Shown here: positions 37,165 to 45,612 of the stretch, one piece after another
How the letters are laid out: every line of letters begins with the position of its first letter
Position numbering within the stretch: position 1 is the stretch's first letter
Source of the DNA: Zunongwangia atlantica 22II14-10F7
GTDB taxonomy: Bacteria > Bacteroidota > Bacteroidia > Flavobacteriales > Flavobacteriaceae
Direction of reading: 5' to 3'
NCBI RefSeq assembly: GCF_002094855.1
Contig: NZ_ARYN01000006.1
Location: forward strand, 1-64,000
DNA: 64,000 nt
Position numbers and translations under genes: made by a program
The notes under the pieces: generated by a model
What the model saw: the letters and a program-made list of their open reading frames with translations, nothing else
The model's database searches: none
Told to the model about the DNA's origin: nothing

Positions 37165-37563
37165 ATGAAGCTTAAATTATGCCTGATATTTGCTGTTTTT
37201 GGCAGCTGTTTTATGAGTGCCCAGGATCTCGAAGGTTCCTGGAGATGGACGTCTCCAGATGGATCTAAGCAATTTGAAATCCAACTTGAACAAATTAACG
37301 AAAAAGAATATCGTGGGAAGCATTGTGCTGTTTTTGATAATGGCGAGCAAATAGATTGTAAAAGCGAAAGCGACACCTTTTCTATTGTAATGCTTGAAAT
37401 TACTGATGGTAATTTTGCCGGAACAATCGAAAGCAGCTACCAGCGATCACAAGGAAAAATAAAAATGCAATATCATACACAACAGGATTTGTTGCATTTT
37501 AATCTTACTAAAAATCCAGAGGGCGTTTTTTATTTACCTACAGAGGCTATTTTAACCCGATAA
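37165..37563 (+). CDS. Small secreted lipocalin-like protein
   Basis: 132 residues with a signal peptide (LCLIFAVFGSCFMSAQ). The mature part opens LEGSWRWTSPDGSKQFEIQLEQ, a pattern seen in short beta-barrel families such as DUF2147 or DUF6705. Two cysteines (CAVFDNGEQIDC) could form a disulfide. It converges on the next gene with 3 bases between the stops. No function can be assigned. Confidence 0.65.
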   Translation: MKLKLCLIFAVFGSCFMSAQDLEGSWRWTSPDGSKQFEIQLEQINEKEYRGKHCAVFDNGEQIDCKSESDTFSIVMLEITDGNFAGTIESSYQRSQGKIKMQYHTQQDLLHFNLTKNPEGVFYLPTEAILTR

Positions 37564-37566
37564 TTA

Positions 37567-38301
37567 TTAATCTGTAATAGTTTCTTCAGGTTTATAAGGA
37601 GACCATATTTCGTTGATTGGCTCTCCGGCAGAACTTTTGCCACGATGATTCCATTCCTTGTTCATTATTTGGTAATCGAAAGTTAAGCTGGCGCCTACGC
37701 GAAAATCGTCTTTAGAGAAAAACTCTATATTTTCTATATATCGGCCATATTTTGCAAGGTAAGAACCACCGCCAGTAGCAAAGAACTGCCCTGTGGCCGA
37801 GTTATATGCGATCCATTGAAAACGTGTGCCGCTAAGGATTTTTATTGTTTTACGATCTCCAATTTCCCGTCGTTGCATTTCGCCATTGCGCTCGCGACCT
37901 GTAATAATCCAAACGCCAGAAAGATCATCCTGAAAATCGCCAATCTTAAGCCAGATTTGTGAAATCTCATCATTCCATATTTTTAAGGTGTCTCCTTTAA
38001 CACCAAAATCATAATTTACCGTAGTCCCTACTTTTAAAGAGTCATCAGAATTAAATTCAAATTTTTCGGTATAAATGGATTCTCCTTGTTTATAAAACCC
38101 GCCTTTTGCATTTTTAAAATCGTAGTCACCTTCTTTAGTTCCTTCAGCAAAAAAACCGTCCTGGTAAATCCTAACCGTAGTGAGTGATACAGGTGTTTCA
38201 TTTTCTGAAATTAATTCCCAGGATCCTTCTAAACCTGCTAAACTTTGCGCATTTACAAGCTGAAATATACTGAACGCTATAAATGAAAAAAGTATCTTCA
38301 T
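37567..38301 (-). CDS. Secreted protein with two lipocalin-like repeats
   Basis: 244 residues with a signal peptide (ILFSFIAFSIFQLVNAQ). Two related halves (about 26-120 and 128-235) each begin G-[SV]-W-x-[LI] and end with a NEIW- or DEISQIW-type strand. Each contains an F..DDxxxVG strand (FNSDDSLKVGTTVNYD and FSKDDFRVGASLTFD). This looks like an internally duplicated small beta-barrel that may bind a ligand in the periplasm. It is monocistronic and of unknown function. The neighbour at 37165 is a single-domain protein of similar style but in the opposite orientation. Confidence 0.65.
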   Translation of the reverse strand: MKILFSFIAFSIFQLVNAQSLAGLEGSWELISENETPVSLTTVRIYQDGFFAEGTKEGDYDFKNAKGGFYKQGESIYTEKFEFNSDDSLKVGTTVNYDFGVKGDTLKIWNDEISQIWLKIGDFQDDLSGVWIITGRERNGEMQRREIGDRKTIKILSGTRFQWIAYNSATGQFFATGGGSYLAKYGRYIENIEFFSKDDFRVGASLTFDYQIMNKEWNHRGKSSAGEPINEIWSPYKPEETITD

Positions 38302-38374
38302 AACCTCGATTTTTAAAATGAAGATACTAATTTTAGTTCACAATCAAACTGAAGTTTATTATAGTTGAATCTTT

Positions 38375-38887
38375 ATGGCAGTTCCAACAAATAAGAAAGA
38401 GTTAATAAACGATATCAAAACAACCTATTCTAAATTGAAAAAAGATTTAGAAGATATCCCATTGAAATCAACTAAAACTAAAGAGCTTGAAGGACATGCA
38501 AAACACACCAATATGAGTGTTTGTAACCTAGTCTCTTACTTAATTGGCTGGGGAGAACTTGTCTTGAAGTGGGATAGAAAAATGAAAAATAATAAACAGG
38601 TTGATTTTCCCGAAACTGGTTATAAGTGGAATGAATTAGGCAAATTAGCTAATAAATTTTATTTGGATTATGAGCATCTCTCGTATTTGGAACTGCTCGA
38701 AAAATTAGATAAAGTTTTTGTAGAGATTCTAGAAATTATCGAAAATGATTCGAATAAGGAATTATATCAAACAGCTTGGTATGGGAAATGGACAAAAGGA
38801 AAAATGATACAGTTTAATACCGCTTTACCTTATAAAAATGCAAGGACTAGAATAAGGCGTTGGAAGAAGTCTAAGGAAATTACATAA
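38375..38887 (+). CDS. ClbS/DfsB family four-helix protein
   Basis: 170 residues matching the DUF1706 family: the N-terminal PTNKKELINDIKTTYSKL helix, LVSYLIGWGELVLKW, FPETGYKWNELGKLANKF, and the C-terminal WTKGKMIQFNTALPYKNARTRIRRWKK. ClbS inactivates the genotoxin colibactin, while DfsB family members elsewhere have unknown roles. No polyketide or toxin genes are nearby, so self-resistance is unlikely. A role in detoxifying an electrophile is possible. It stands alone between two minus-strand genes. Confidence 0.85.
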   Translation: MAVPTNKKELINDIKTTYSKLKKDLEDIPLKSTKTKELEGHAKHTNMSVCNLVSYLIGWGELVLKWDRKMKNNKQVDFPETGYKWNELGKLANKFYLDYEHLSYLELLEKLDKVFVEILEIIENDSNKELYQTAWYGKWTKGKMIQFNTALPYKNARTRIRRWKKSKEIT

Positions 38888-38949
38888 TAAAAACAGCGAG
38901 TTAAAACGATAATTTACCCGCTGCTTTATATTGATGGAATAATTTTTAA

Positions 38950-40170
38950 CTACTTCTCTTCGCCGTATTTATCGTATTCAGGATATAGAAAATTATTATA
39001 TGGAAAACGTGTAATATGAATTTTACGCACCGCTTCGTATACTTTCTTTCTAAAGTGCTCCATATTTTCTTTTTCTAAAGCCGAGATAAACAATACTTTG
39101 TCGCCTAGACGATTCATCCAGGTTTGTTTCCACTCGGTTAATGTGTAATGGGCGCTGGTTTTTTCAGTAATAAGATCGTCTTCTGCAATTTCTTCAGGAA
39201 CATATTGATCGATCTTGTTAAATACCATAATTGTTGGTTTATCGACACTTTTTATTTCATCCAGAATTTGATTCACGGAATCGATATGTTCTTCGAAATT
39301 AGGATGAGAAATATCAACAACATGCAATAACAAATCTGCTTCTCTAACTTCATCTAAAGTCGATTTAAAAGACTCTACCAACTGCGTAGGTAATTTTCTA
39401 ATAAATCCTACCGTATCACTAAGTAGAAATGGCAGGTTGCGAATCACCACTTTTCTTACTGTCGTGTCCAGTGTAGCAAAAAGCTTGTTTTCAGCAAAAA
39501 CTTCACTTTTACTAATCGTGTTCATTAGTGTAGATTTTCCCACGTTAGTATAACCTACCAAAGCAACTCTTACTAACTGCCCGCGATTGCCACGCTGTAT
39601 TTCCATTTGTTTATCGATGGTCGCAAGTTTCTTCTTTAGCAAAGAAATTTTATCTCGAACGATACGACGGTCGGTTTCGATCTCTGTTTCCCCAGGACCA
39701 CGCATACCAATACCACCACGCTGTCTTTCAAGGTGCGTCCACATCCCGGCAAGTCTTGGTAGTAAATACTCATATTGGGCAAGTTCTACCTGCGTTCTTG
39801 CATAACTGGTTTGAGCGCGCTGGGCGAAAATATCCAGAATAAGATTGGTTCTATCTAAAACTTTACATTTCAGGATCTTTTCAATATTCTTTTGTTGTGC
39901 AGGAGAAAGCTCATCGTCAAAAATGGCAGTACCAATTTCGTTATCAGATACGTAATTTCGTACCTCTTCCATCTTTCCAGTTCCGATGAAAGTTTTTGGA
40001 TTTGGAAAGTCCATTTTTTGCGAAAAACGTTTTGCAACTTCTCCGCCAGCAGTATAGGTAAGGAATTCCAGCTCGTCTAGATATTCCTCTAATTTATCTT
40101 CGTTTTGATCCTTAGTGATGATCCCAATAAGAACCGCTTTTTCGTAACTTAAATCTGTTTTTTCAATCAT
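38950..40170 (-). CDS. hflX: GTPase HflX
   Basis: 406-residue ribosome-associated GTPase that splits or rescues stalled ribosomes under stress. The N-terminal HflX domain includes TFIGTGKMEEV and the linker RGGIGMRGPGETEIETDRR. The G domain has the G1 loop GYTNVGKST near 206-214, DTVGF and FNKID. A longer reading from 40188 exists, but the -7 box TACCTTTG at 40176-40183 lies inside that extension, so the ATG at 40170 is the better start. It is a single-gene unit. Confidence 0.95.
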   Translation of the reverse strand: MIEKTDLSYEKAVLIGIITKDQNEDKLEEYLDELEFLTYTAGGEVAKRFSQKMDFPNPKTFIGTGKMEEVRNYVSDNEIGTAIFDDELSPAQQKNIEKILKCKVLDRTNLILDIFAQRAQTSYARTQVELAQYEYLLPRLAGMWTHLERQRGGIGMRGPGETEIETDRRIVRDKISLLKKKLATIDKQMEIQRGNRGQLVRVALVGYTNVGKSTLMNTISKSEVFAENKLFATLDTTVRKVVIRNLPFLLSDTVGFIRKLPTQLVESFKSTLDEVREADLLLHVVDISHPNFEEHIDSVNQILDEIKSVDKPTIMVFNKIDQYVPEEIAEDDLITEKTSAHYTLTEWKQTWMNRLGDKVLFISALEKENMEHFRKKVYEAVRKIHITRFPYNNFLYPEYDKYGEEK

Positions 40171-40175
40171 AACTA

Positions 40176-40183
40176 CAAAGGTA
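40176..40183 (-). promoter_or_regulatory. -7 box placed 5 bases before the hflX ATG
   Basis: On the minus strand TACCTTTG matches TAnnTTTG exactly and is followed by TAGTT and then ATG. This implies a leaderless or near-leaderless transcript and supports the start at 40170. No TTG -33 element is evident. Confidence 0.45.
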
Positions 40184-40238
40184 CACAATAGATTAGTATT
40201 GTGATTTAGCGTGTTATTTTTTCAAATTATTTTAACCA

Positions 40239-40268
40239 AAAAAAGCCTGTAACTTAATTACAGGCTTT
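40239..40268 (-). terminator. Terminator of the suf-DUF3078 operon
   Basis: An 11-bp perfect stem (AAAGCCTGTAA, 40242-40252, against TTACAGGCTTT, 40258-40268) with a 5-base loop is followed on the minus strand by a T tract. It lies about 20 bases after the DUF3078 stop. Confidence 0.9.
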
Positions 40269-40290
40269 GGATTTTTATATTTTTTAGGTT

Positions 40291-41187
40291 TTAGAAGCTG
40301 TAATTAAATCCTAAACCAAAAACTTCTCTTACCTGAAATGCTCCTACGGCATTATCATCATAAATCGTCTGGAAAATGAAGTTTGTAGATAATAACTCAT
40401 TAATTTTCATTTTAATGTTCATCGTGTAATCAATATCTACATTTTGTGGATCTTCCAGGTAGTTAGAGTATAGGTTAAGAATGTTCTCCATCTTTACGTT
40501 TTCGATGATATCGAATTTCGCATACGCTGAGAGTGAAGCACCAAGCTCGAATCTGGAAGAACTTCCTTGATCTACACCAAAATAATCACCGTCTTCATAA
40601 CCTTCTACACTTGTAAAATAAGAATCTACAAAGATAAACCTTGCTGTAGCCGGGGCGATGTTTACATAAAAGTTTTCGTTTTTCTTCCAAAGCATACCAG
40701 GACCAAATTGCAGGTAGGCGGGAGAGAAAAAGCTGGTGCGTTCGGTACGAATAGTTTCGCCAGTTTCAGCATCTTCACTAAATGTATATCCTTTAGTAAC
40801 CTGTGTTCTAAAATTAGTAAAGAATGAATAAAACCAGTTTGAATCTTCCACTTGTTTACCGGCAACCGAGTTAAATTCTAAACGGTCACTGGTCTTTCTT
40901 GGAAAATCATCACCATTTTGTTTTGTAAGTCCATAGTCTACCAAAACTTTGGAATCCCAAGTAAAATCGTCCTTCAGGTAATTAAAATCATAATTGAAGA
41001 TTAAGTTTCCAGAGATGTTAGAAGTCCCTCCACCAGTCCATTCAGCATTAAAAGCCGATTGGTTAAAAAGGAGCTGGATGTTTCCTTCTGTTGTCCATCC
41101 TTCTTTTTGCTCATCGCCATCGTCTTCTTGTGCCTGTAGGCTAAATGCTCCTGCTAACGCAAGTAGGCTAAGTAAAATCTTTTTCAT
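40291..41187 (-). CDS. DUF3078 outer-membrane protein
   Basis: 298 residues with a signal peptide (LLSLLALAGAFSLQAQ). The mature part is a chain of amphipathic beta strands (EGNIQLLFNQSAFNAEWTGGGTSNISGNLIFNY) ending VFGLGFNYSF, typical of DUF3078, a predicted outer-membrane beta-barrel widespread in Bacteroidetes. It follows DUF2480 by 21 bases at the end of the suf cluster and is closed by a strong terminator. Function is unknown. Confidence 0.85.
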   Translation of the reverse strand: MKKILLSLLALAGAFSLQAQEDDGDEQKEGWTTEGNIQLLFNQSAFNAEWTGGGTSNISGNLIFNYDFNYLKDDFTWDSKVLVDYGLTKQNGDDFPRKTSDRLEFNSVAGKQVEDSNWFYSFFTNFRTQVTKGYTFSEDAETGETIRTERTSFFSPAYLQFGPGMLWKKNENFYVNIAPATARFIFVDSYFTSVEGYEDGDYFGVDQGSSSRFELGASLSAYAKFDIIENVKMENILNLYSNYLEDPQNVDIDYTMNIKMKINELLSTNFIFQTIYDDNAVGAFQVREVFGLGFNYSF

Positions 41188-41208
41188 AGGTTAGTAGTTG
41201 TATTTGGG

Positions 41209-41724
41209 TTAGTTTTTTGGCTTTTTGTATAACGGAACTGAAGAGCAGGCCTCTCCATACATTATACTTTTTGCAATAGGTTGTAGTTTGTTTATTAATA
41301 GTAAATAAGCATTTTTAGGTACAGGTTTGTTTGCACAACCTTTAATGATTACCGGTTTATCTTCTAATTCTGAAAGATCCATTTGCTGAATAATTTCAGT
41401 ATAAAGAATATTTTCTAAATCTTCCAGATTACCATTTACGGTTTTTTTAGCGAATGGCTGAAGATAAGTAGCAATAAGCATATAAGCCCAGGCCGGGATT
41501 ATGGCATCTGTACTGCAATGTAAAGCCACGTAACAATCTTTGTACTGGCTCCAATCATGATTTTTGGCTTCTTCTCTAAATGTACCTTCTCGTAATACAA
41601 AACCTTCTAACAACCAGCTTGAAATATCAAAAGTCACTCTTTGGCCTTTTGGATAATAATCTTCCAGGTTAAAAGTGACTAATTTACTGTTTGCTACTCG
41701 ATTTACAATTTCTCCTGTAGCCAT
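41209..41724 (-). CDS. DUF2480 family protein
   Basis: 171 residues with no signal peptide or membrane segment. NLEDYYPKGQRVTFDISSWLLEGFVLRE and VIIKGCANKPVPKNAYLLL are recognisable DUF2480 features. The cysteine in KGC and the following PVP could act in metal or sulfur chemistry, which is a guess. It begins 10 bases after the SufT-like gene, so it belongs to the iron-sulfur operon, where Bacteroidetes commonly carry it. Confidence 0.85.
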   Translation of the reverse strand: MATGEIVNRVANSKLVTFNLEDYYPKGQRVTFDISSWLLEGFVLREGTFREEAKNHDWSQYKDCYVALHCSTDAIIPAWAYMLIATYLQPFAKKTVNGNLEDLENILYTEIIQQMDLSELEDKPVIIKGCANKPVPKNAYLLLINKLQPIAKSIMYGEACSSVPLYKKPKN

Positions 41725-41734
41725 ACACTTTGTT

Positions 41735-42058
41735 TTATAATAGTCCTAATTCTAATTTTGCGCCTTCACTCATTAAGTCCTGGCTCCACGGTGGGTCAAA
41801 TGTTATTTCAACCTCACAATCGTTCACAGCATCTAAAGATTTTACTTTTTCTTCAACTTCCTGAGGTAAAGTTTCAGCAACCGGGCAGTTAGGAGTAGTA
41901 AGTGTCATTAAGATTTTCACATCATAATCTGTACTTACCATTACATCGTAAATAAGTCCTAGCTCGTATATATCTACAGGGATTTCTGGGTCGTAAATAG
42001 TTTTAAGCACTTTTACGATTTTTTCTCCCAATTCCTGAGTGTCGATTTCCTGTTCCAT
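41735..42058 (-). CDS. SufT-like DUF59 iron-sulfur assembly protein
   Basis: 107 residues of the MIP18/DUF59 family: IYDPEIPVDIYELGLIYDV and MTLTTPNCP with conserved C58, then ITFDPPWSQDLMSEGAK. Members help mature Fe-S proteins in the cytoplasm, and in many SUF operons this is the SufT gene. It abuts sufE with no gap between stop and start. I call it SufT-like because no separate N-terminal extension is present. Confidence 0.9.
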   Translation of the reverse strand: MEQEIDTQELGEKIVKVLKTIYDPEIPVDIYELGLIYDVMVSTDYDVKILMTLTTPNCPVAETLPQEVEEKVKSLDAVNDCEVEITFDPPWSQDLMSEGAKLELGLL

Positions 42059-42487
42059 TTATTTTAATTGGGTTTGATATGCTATTGCATACATTTTTAG
42101 TTGTTTGATCATACTTACCAATCCGTTTGCACGGGTAGGGGATAAGTGTTCTTTTAATCCAATTTCGTCTATAAACTGCGTGTCTGCTTCAAGAATATCT
42201 GAAGGATGATGTCCTGAAAAAGCTCTAATTAAAATAGCTACAATTCCTTTGGTGATAATTGCGTCACTATCTGCAGTAAATTCAAGTTTCTCACCGTTTA
42301 ACTCGGCATGAACCCAAACTTTACTTTGGCATCCTTTAATTAGATTTTCTTCGATTTTATATTTTTCGTCGATTAAAGGAAGCGATTTTCCAAGTTCGAT
42401 CATGTATTCATAACGTTGCATCCAATCGTCGAACATCGAAAATTCATCTATAATTTCCTCTTGTATTTCTTGTATAGATTTACTCAC
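42059..42487 (-). CDS. sufE: SufE sulfur acceptor
   Basis: 142 residues. SufE receives persulfide sulfur from SufS through a single cysteine, here C53 in LIKGCQSKVWV, and passes it to the SufBCD scaffold. SDAIITKGIVAILIRAFSGHHPSDIL and GLKEHLSPTRANGLVSM are further family signatures. It overlaps the 3' end of the META-domain lipoprotein gene by 8 bases. The order sufS-lipoprotein-sufE keeps donor and acceptor close. Confidence 0.95.
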   Translation of the reverse strand: MSKSIQEIQEEIIDEFSMFDDWMQRYEYMIELGKSLPLIDEKYKIEENLIKGCQSKVWVHAELNGEKLEFTADSDAIITKGIVAILIRAFSGHHPSDILEADTQFIDEIGLKEHLSPTRANGLVSMIKQLKMYAIAYQTQLK

Positions 42488-42980
42488 TTTTTTCGGTTTT
42501 TATAAGGCTAATTAACACCTGGTTATCCTTTGATAATAACTTAAGCTCTTTTTCAGAAAAATTGAATTTCTCTACTTTCCGTAATACTTTAGAGATGGTG
42601 TTTTCGTTATCCATCGCACCCTGGCAAAACTTCCTGGTACTTATGGTGTTAGAAAATGTAAGCGTATTTTCGCTAATCTTGTATTCGGCGCCAATAGAAT
42701 TACAATCTGTTGTGACTGCAAGTCTTTTATTTTCTGAATTAAAGTCAAATATAAGATTCCCAAGATTTTCAGTGTTATTATTCAGTGTTTTAACCGAATA
42801 TTTACCTGAAATTTCAGAATTATTTAACGTTTTTTGTTCACTTTCGCTAAGATTGGGTGTTTCTTTAGGCTTATTTTCCTCTTTACACGCGCTTAAAAAA
42901 ATGAAGCTGAAAATTGCTAAAATCGCCAGTACTTTACGAGAGCATGGTTTTAGCTTTGATAACGGCTTTAATAAATGCAT
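42480..42980 (-). CDS. META-domain-like lipoprotein inside the suf operon
   Basis: 166 residues with a basic start and lipoprotein signal (AILAIFSFIFLSAC). The mature part resembles META/HslJ domains: ISGKYSVKTLNN, LAVTTDCNSIGAEYKISENTLTFSN and TRKFCQGAMDNENTI, with two cysteines. It overlaps sufS by 47 bases and sufE by 8, so it is part of the operon although it should be exported. No shorter start keeps the signal peptide. A role in Fe-S assembly is not evident; it may be a stress-related envelope protein. Confidence 0.72.
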   Translation of the reverse strand: MHLLKPLSKLKPCSRKVLAILAIFSFIFLSACKEENKPKETPNLSESEQKTLNNSEISGKYSVKTLNNNTENLGNLIFDFNSENKRLAVTTDCNSIGAEYKISENTLTFSNTISTRKFCQGAMDNENTISKVLRKVEKFNFSEKELKLLSKDNQVLISLIKTEKSE

Positions 42981-44172
42981 CTATTTCTTCTTTTGTATTA
43001 TAAAACGAAAAAGAAGCGCGAACCGTACCCGGAATTTTATAAAAATCCATAATTGGCTGTGCACAATGGTGCCCGGTTCTCACTGCTATCCCCAGTTTGT
43101 CGAGAATTGTGCCAATATCATACGGATGCATTCCATTAATATTGAAAGAAATTACGGCTGTTTTTTCTTTTGAAACTCCGTAGATCTCCATCCCGTCGAT
43201 TTCCAGAAGTTTTTTAGTGGCATAATGAAGCAATTCTTCTTCGTAGGCAGCGATCTTTTCGAAACCAAGTGCATTCATATAATCTAATGCTGCTCCAAAA
43301 GCGATCCCGCCGCAAATGTTAGGAGTTCCTGCTTCAAATTTATGCGGAAGATCGGCGTAAGTAGTTTTCTCGAAAGTTACCGTTGCAATCATCTCACCAC
43401 CACCTTGATAGGGAGGTAATTTGTTAAGCCATTTTTCTTTTCCGTAGAGCATTCCAATACCAGTTGGTCCACACATTTTATGAGCAGATACTACATAAAA
43501 GTCTACATCTAAAGCCTGCACATCTGCTTTGATGTGCGGTGCTGCCTGAGCTCCATCAATTAAAACCGCTGCATCATATTCATGTGCTTTAGCGATAATT
43601 TTTTCGATGGGATTTACTGTGCCCAAAGCATTAGACACATGGTTTACAAATACGAGTTTGGTGTTTTCTGAAAGTAATTCTTCAAAAGCAGGATAGATTA
43701 ATTCGCCTTCCTGATTCATTGGGATTACTTTTAAAATCGCCCCGGTTTTTTCAGCAAGAATTTGCCACGGCACAATATTAGAATGATGCTCTAAGGCAGA
43801 AACGATAATTTCGTCACCTTTTTTCAGCAATGAAGCAAAACCATTTGCTACCAGATTTATACCATGTGTTGTTCCAGAAGTAAAAATGATCTCGTGAGCC
43901 TTTTCTGCATTAAAATGCTTTTGAATTATATGGCGAGCCTGTTCGTATTTATCTGTAGCTTCTTGTGATAACGCATGTACACCACGATGAATATTGGCGT
44001 TATAGTTAGAATAATACTCTACAATCGTATCTATTACCTGTTGTGGTGTTTGCGACGTTGCAGCATTATCAAAATAAACGAGAGGATAACCGTTTACTTC
44101 TCGTTTAAGAATAGGGAAATCCTCTCTAATTTTTTCTACGTTATATTCTAATGCTTCAGTAGCTGTACTCAT
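42934..44172 (-). CDS. sufS: SufS cysteine desulfurase
   Basis: 412-residue PLP enzyme that removes sulfur from cysteine as a persulfide for Fe-S cluster building. PLP lysine K232 is in VVSAHKMCGPTGIG, and catalytic C370 is in VRTGHHCAQP. FDNAATSQTP and IHRGVHALSQEAT are typical of the SufS (group II) class. It lies 48 bases after sufD and before sufE in the minus-strand suf operon. Confidence 0.97.
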   Translation of the reverse strand: MSTATEALEYNVEKIREDFPILKREVNGYPLVYFDNAATSQTPQQVIDTIVEYYSNYNANIHRGVHALSQEATDKYEQARHIIQKHFNAEKAHEIIFTSGTTHGINLVANGFASLLKKGDEIIVSALEHHSNIVPWQILAEKTGAILKVIPMNQEGELIYPAFEELLSENTKLVFVNHVSNALGTVNPIEKIIAKAHEYDAAVLIDGAQAAPHIKADVQALDVDFYVVSAHKMCGPTGIGMLYGKEKWLNKLPPYQGGGEMIATVTFEKTTYADLPHKFEAGTPNICGGIAFGAALDYMNALGFEKIAAYEEELLHYATKKLLEIDGMEIYGVSKEKTAVISFNINGMHPYDIGTILDKLGIAVRTGHHCAQPIMDFYKIPGTVRASFSFYNTKEEIDAFIKAVIKAKTMLS

Positions 44173-44220
44173 ATCTTAAAATTTTTGCTGAATAAAATGT
44201 GCTACTTAAAAACTAGCTTT

Positions 44221-45534
44221 CTATAAGTTGAAACCTAATTCAACACCAAGTTTTTCAGCAATAAGATTGTTGATTCTTTTCTTGATCTCTGGGATCTTTA
44301 CACTTTCTAATACGTTGTTGGCGAAAGCGTACATTAATAATCCACGTGCTTCTTTATGCGGAATTCCGCGTGATTGAAGATAAAATAAAGCATCTTCATC
44401 TAATTGTCCAATCGTGCACCCGTGGCTACAACGTACATCATCTGCAAAAATCTCTAGCTGAGGTTTGGAGTTGATGGTAGCTTTATCATCTACAAGAATG
44501 TTGTTGTTAGATTGATACGCATTTGTTTTTTGCGCCTCTTTTTCTACAACCACTTTCCCGTTAAAAACACCTACAGATTTATCTGAGAAAATTCCTTTAT
44601 AATCCTGGTGGCTCTCACAATTTGGATAAATATGATGAACCAGTGTATTATGATCTACGTGTTGCTTTCCTTCAATAATGGTAACTCCTTTCATGGTAGA
44701 GTCGATTCGCTCTCCTCTTTGATAGAAGTTTAAATTATTTCTGGTAAGATTTCCACCTAAAGAAAATGTATGAACAGAACAATTACTTTCATCTTTTTGC
44801 TCGATAAAAGTATTATCGATTAAAGAAGAGGTTTCTTTATCATTCTGAATTTTATAATAATCTACAATCGCACGACGATCTGCAAAGATCTCGGTAACCG
44901 AATTGGTTAATACCGGGTGATCTGTTAAGCTTTGATGTCTTTCGATAATTTGAACATGAGAATTCTCATCAACCACCACAAGATTTCTAGGCTGAAGCAA
45001 TAAAGAAGATTCATTTCCTGTAGAGAAATTAATAATCTGGATTGGCTTATCTGCCATGATATTCTTGTGAATATGAATATAAGCACCTTCTTTGGTAAAT
45101 GCAGTATTTAAGGCATTAAGACCATTTTTTGGCGCAAGCTTATTAAAGTAATTATCGATTACCGGCTTATACTTGTCTTTGTTTAATGCTGAAGACATTA
45201 AGCATACATCGATTTTATCGTGAGTTGTAGTAGATAAATGAGAAGAATAAATACCGTCGATAAATACCAAATCGTAAGTATCAATATCATGAATAAGATA
45301 TTTTTTGATTTGGCTATATTCTATAGCATCTTCTTTTTTAGGGAAAATGCTATAATCGTGTTTTAAAGCAGATTTTAATGAGGTATACTTCCAGGCTTCT
45401 TCTTTTTTACTTGGGAAACCAAAGGTTTCAAAGTCTTTTATCGCCTGACTTCTTATTTGCTGTACATCATCATCTACCTGATATTGCTCGTCGAAAGCTA
45501 AAAATGATGATACTAATTTATCTTTTAATTCCAT
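44221..45534 (-). CDS. sufD: SufD scaffold component
   Basis: 437 residues. SufD pairs with SufB on the SufC ATPase to form the SufBC2D scaffold. N-terminal FETFGFPSKKEEAWKYTSLK and C-terminal DVRCSHGCTIGQLDEDALFYLQSRGIPHKEARGLL are characteristic, with the right-handed beta-helix core between. It lies 78 bases downstream of sufC in the same operon. Confidence 0.96.
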   Translation of the reverse strand: MELKDKLVSSFLAFDEQYQVDDDVQQIRSQAIKDFETFGFPSKKEEAWKYTSLKSALKHDYSIFPKKEDAIEYSQIKKYLIHDIDTYDLVFIDGIYSSHLSTTTHDKIDVCLMSSALNKDKYKPVIDNYFNKLAPKNGLNALNTAFTKEGAYIHIHKNIMADKPIQIINFSTGNESSLLLQPRNLVVVDENSHVQIIERHQSLTDHPVLTNSVTEIFADRRAIVDYYKIQNDKETSSLIDNTFIEQKDESNCSVHTFSLGGNLTRNNLNFYQRGERIDSTMKGVTIIEGKQHVDHNTLVHHIYPNCESHQDYKGIFSDKSVGVFNGKVVVEKEAQKTNAYQSNNNILVDDKATINSKPQLEIFADDVRCSHGCTIGQLDEDALFYLQSRGIPHKEARGLLMYAFANNVLESVKIPEIKKRINNLIAEKLGVELGFNL

Positions 45535-45612
45535 TGTCTTCTGTTTATCAGTTGTAATACAAATTCTTCTTGAGTATTCTAAAAGACCACTCTTTTTTAT
45601 CGAATTTTGATA

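Noticed and set aside
38885-38935. Terminator after the ClbS/DfsB-like gene
   Set aside because: The CAGCG/CGCTG stem has mismatches and no T tract, so support is too weak to list.
40171-40188. Longer N terminus for HflX
   Set aside because: It overlaps an exact TAnnTTTG promoter box, and the ATG at 40170 gives a normal HflX start.
42562-43173. Plus-strand open frame across the sufS and META-lipoprotein region
   Set aside because: It is antisense to two well-supported genes and has no family features.
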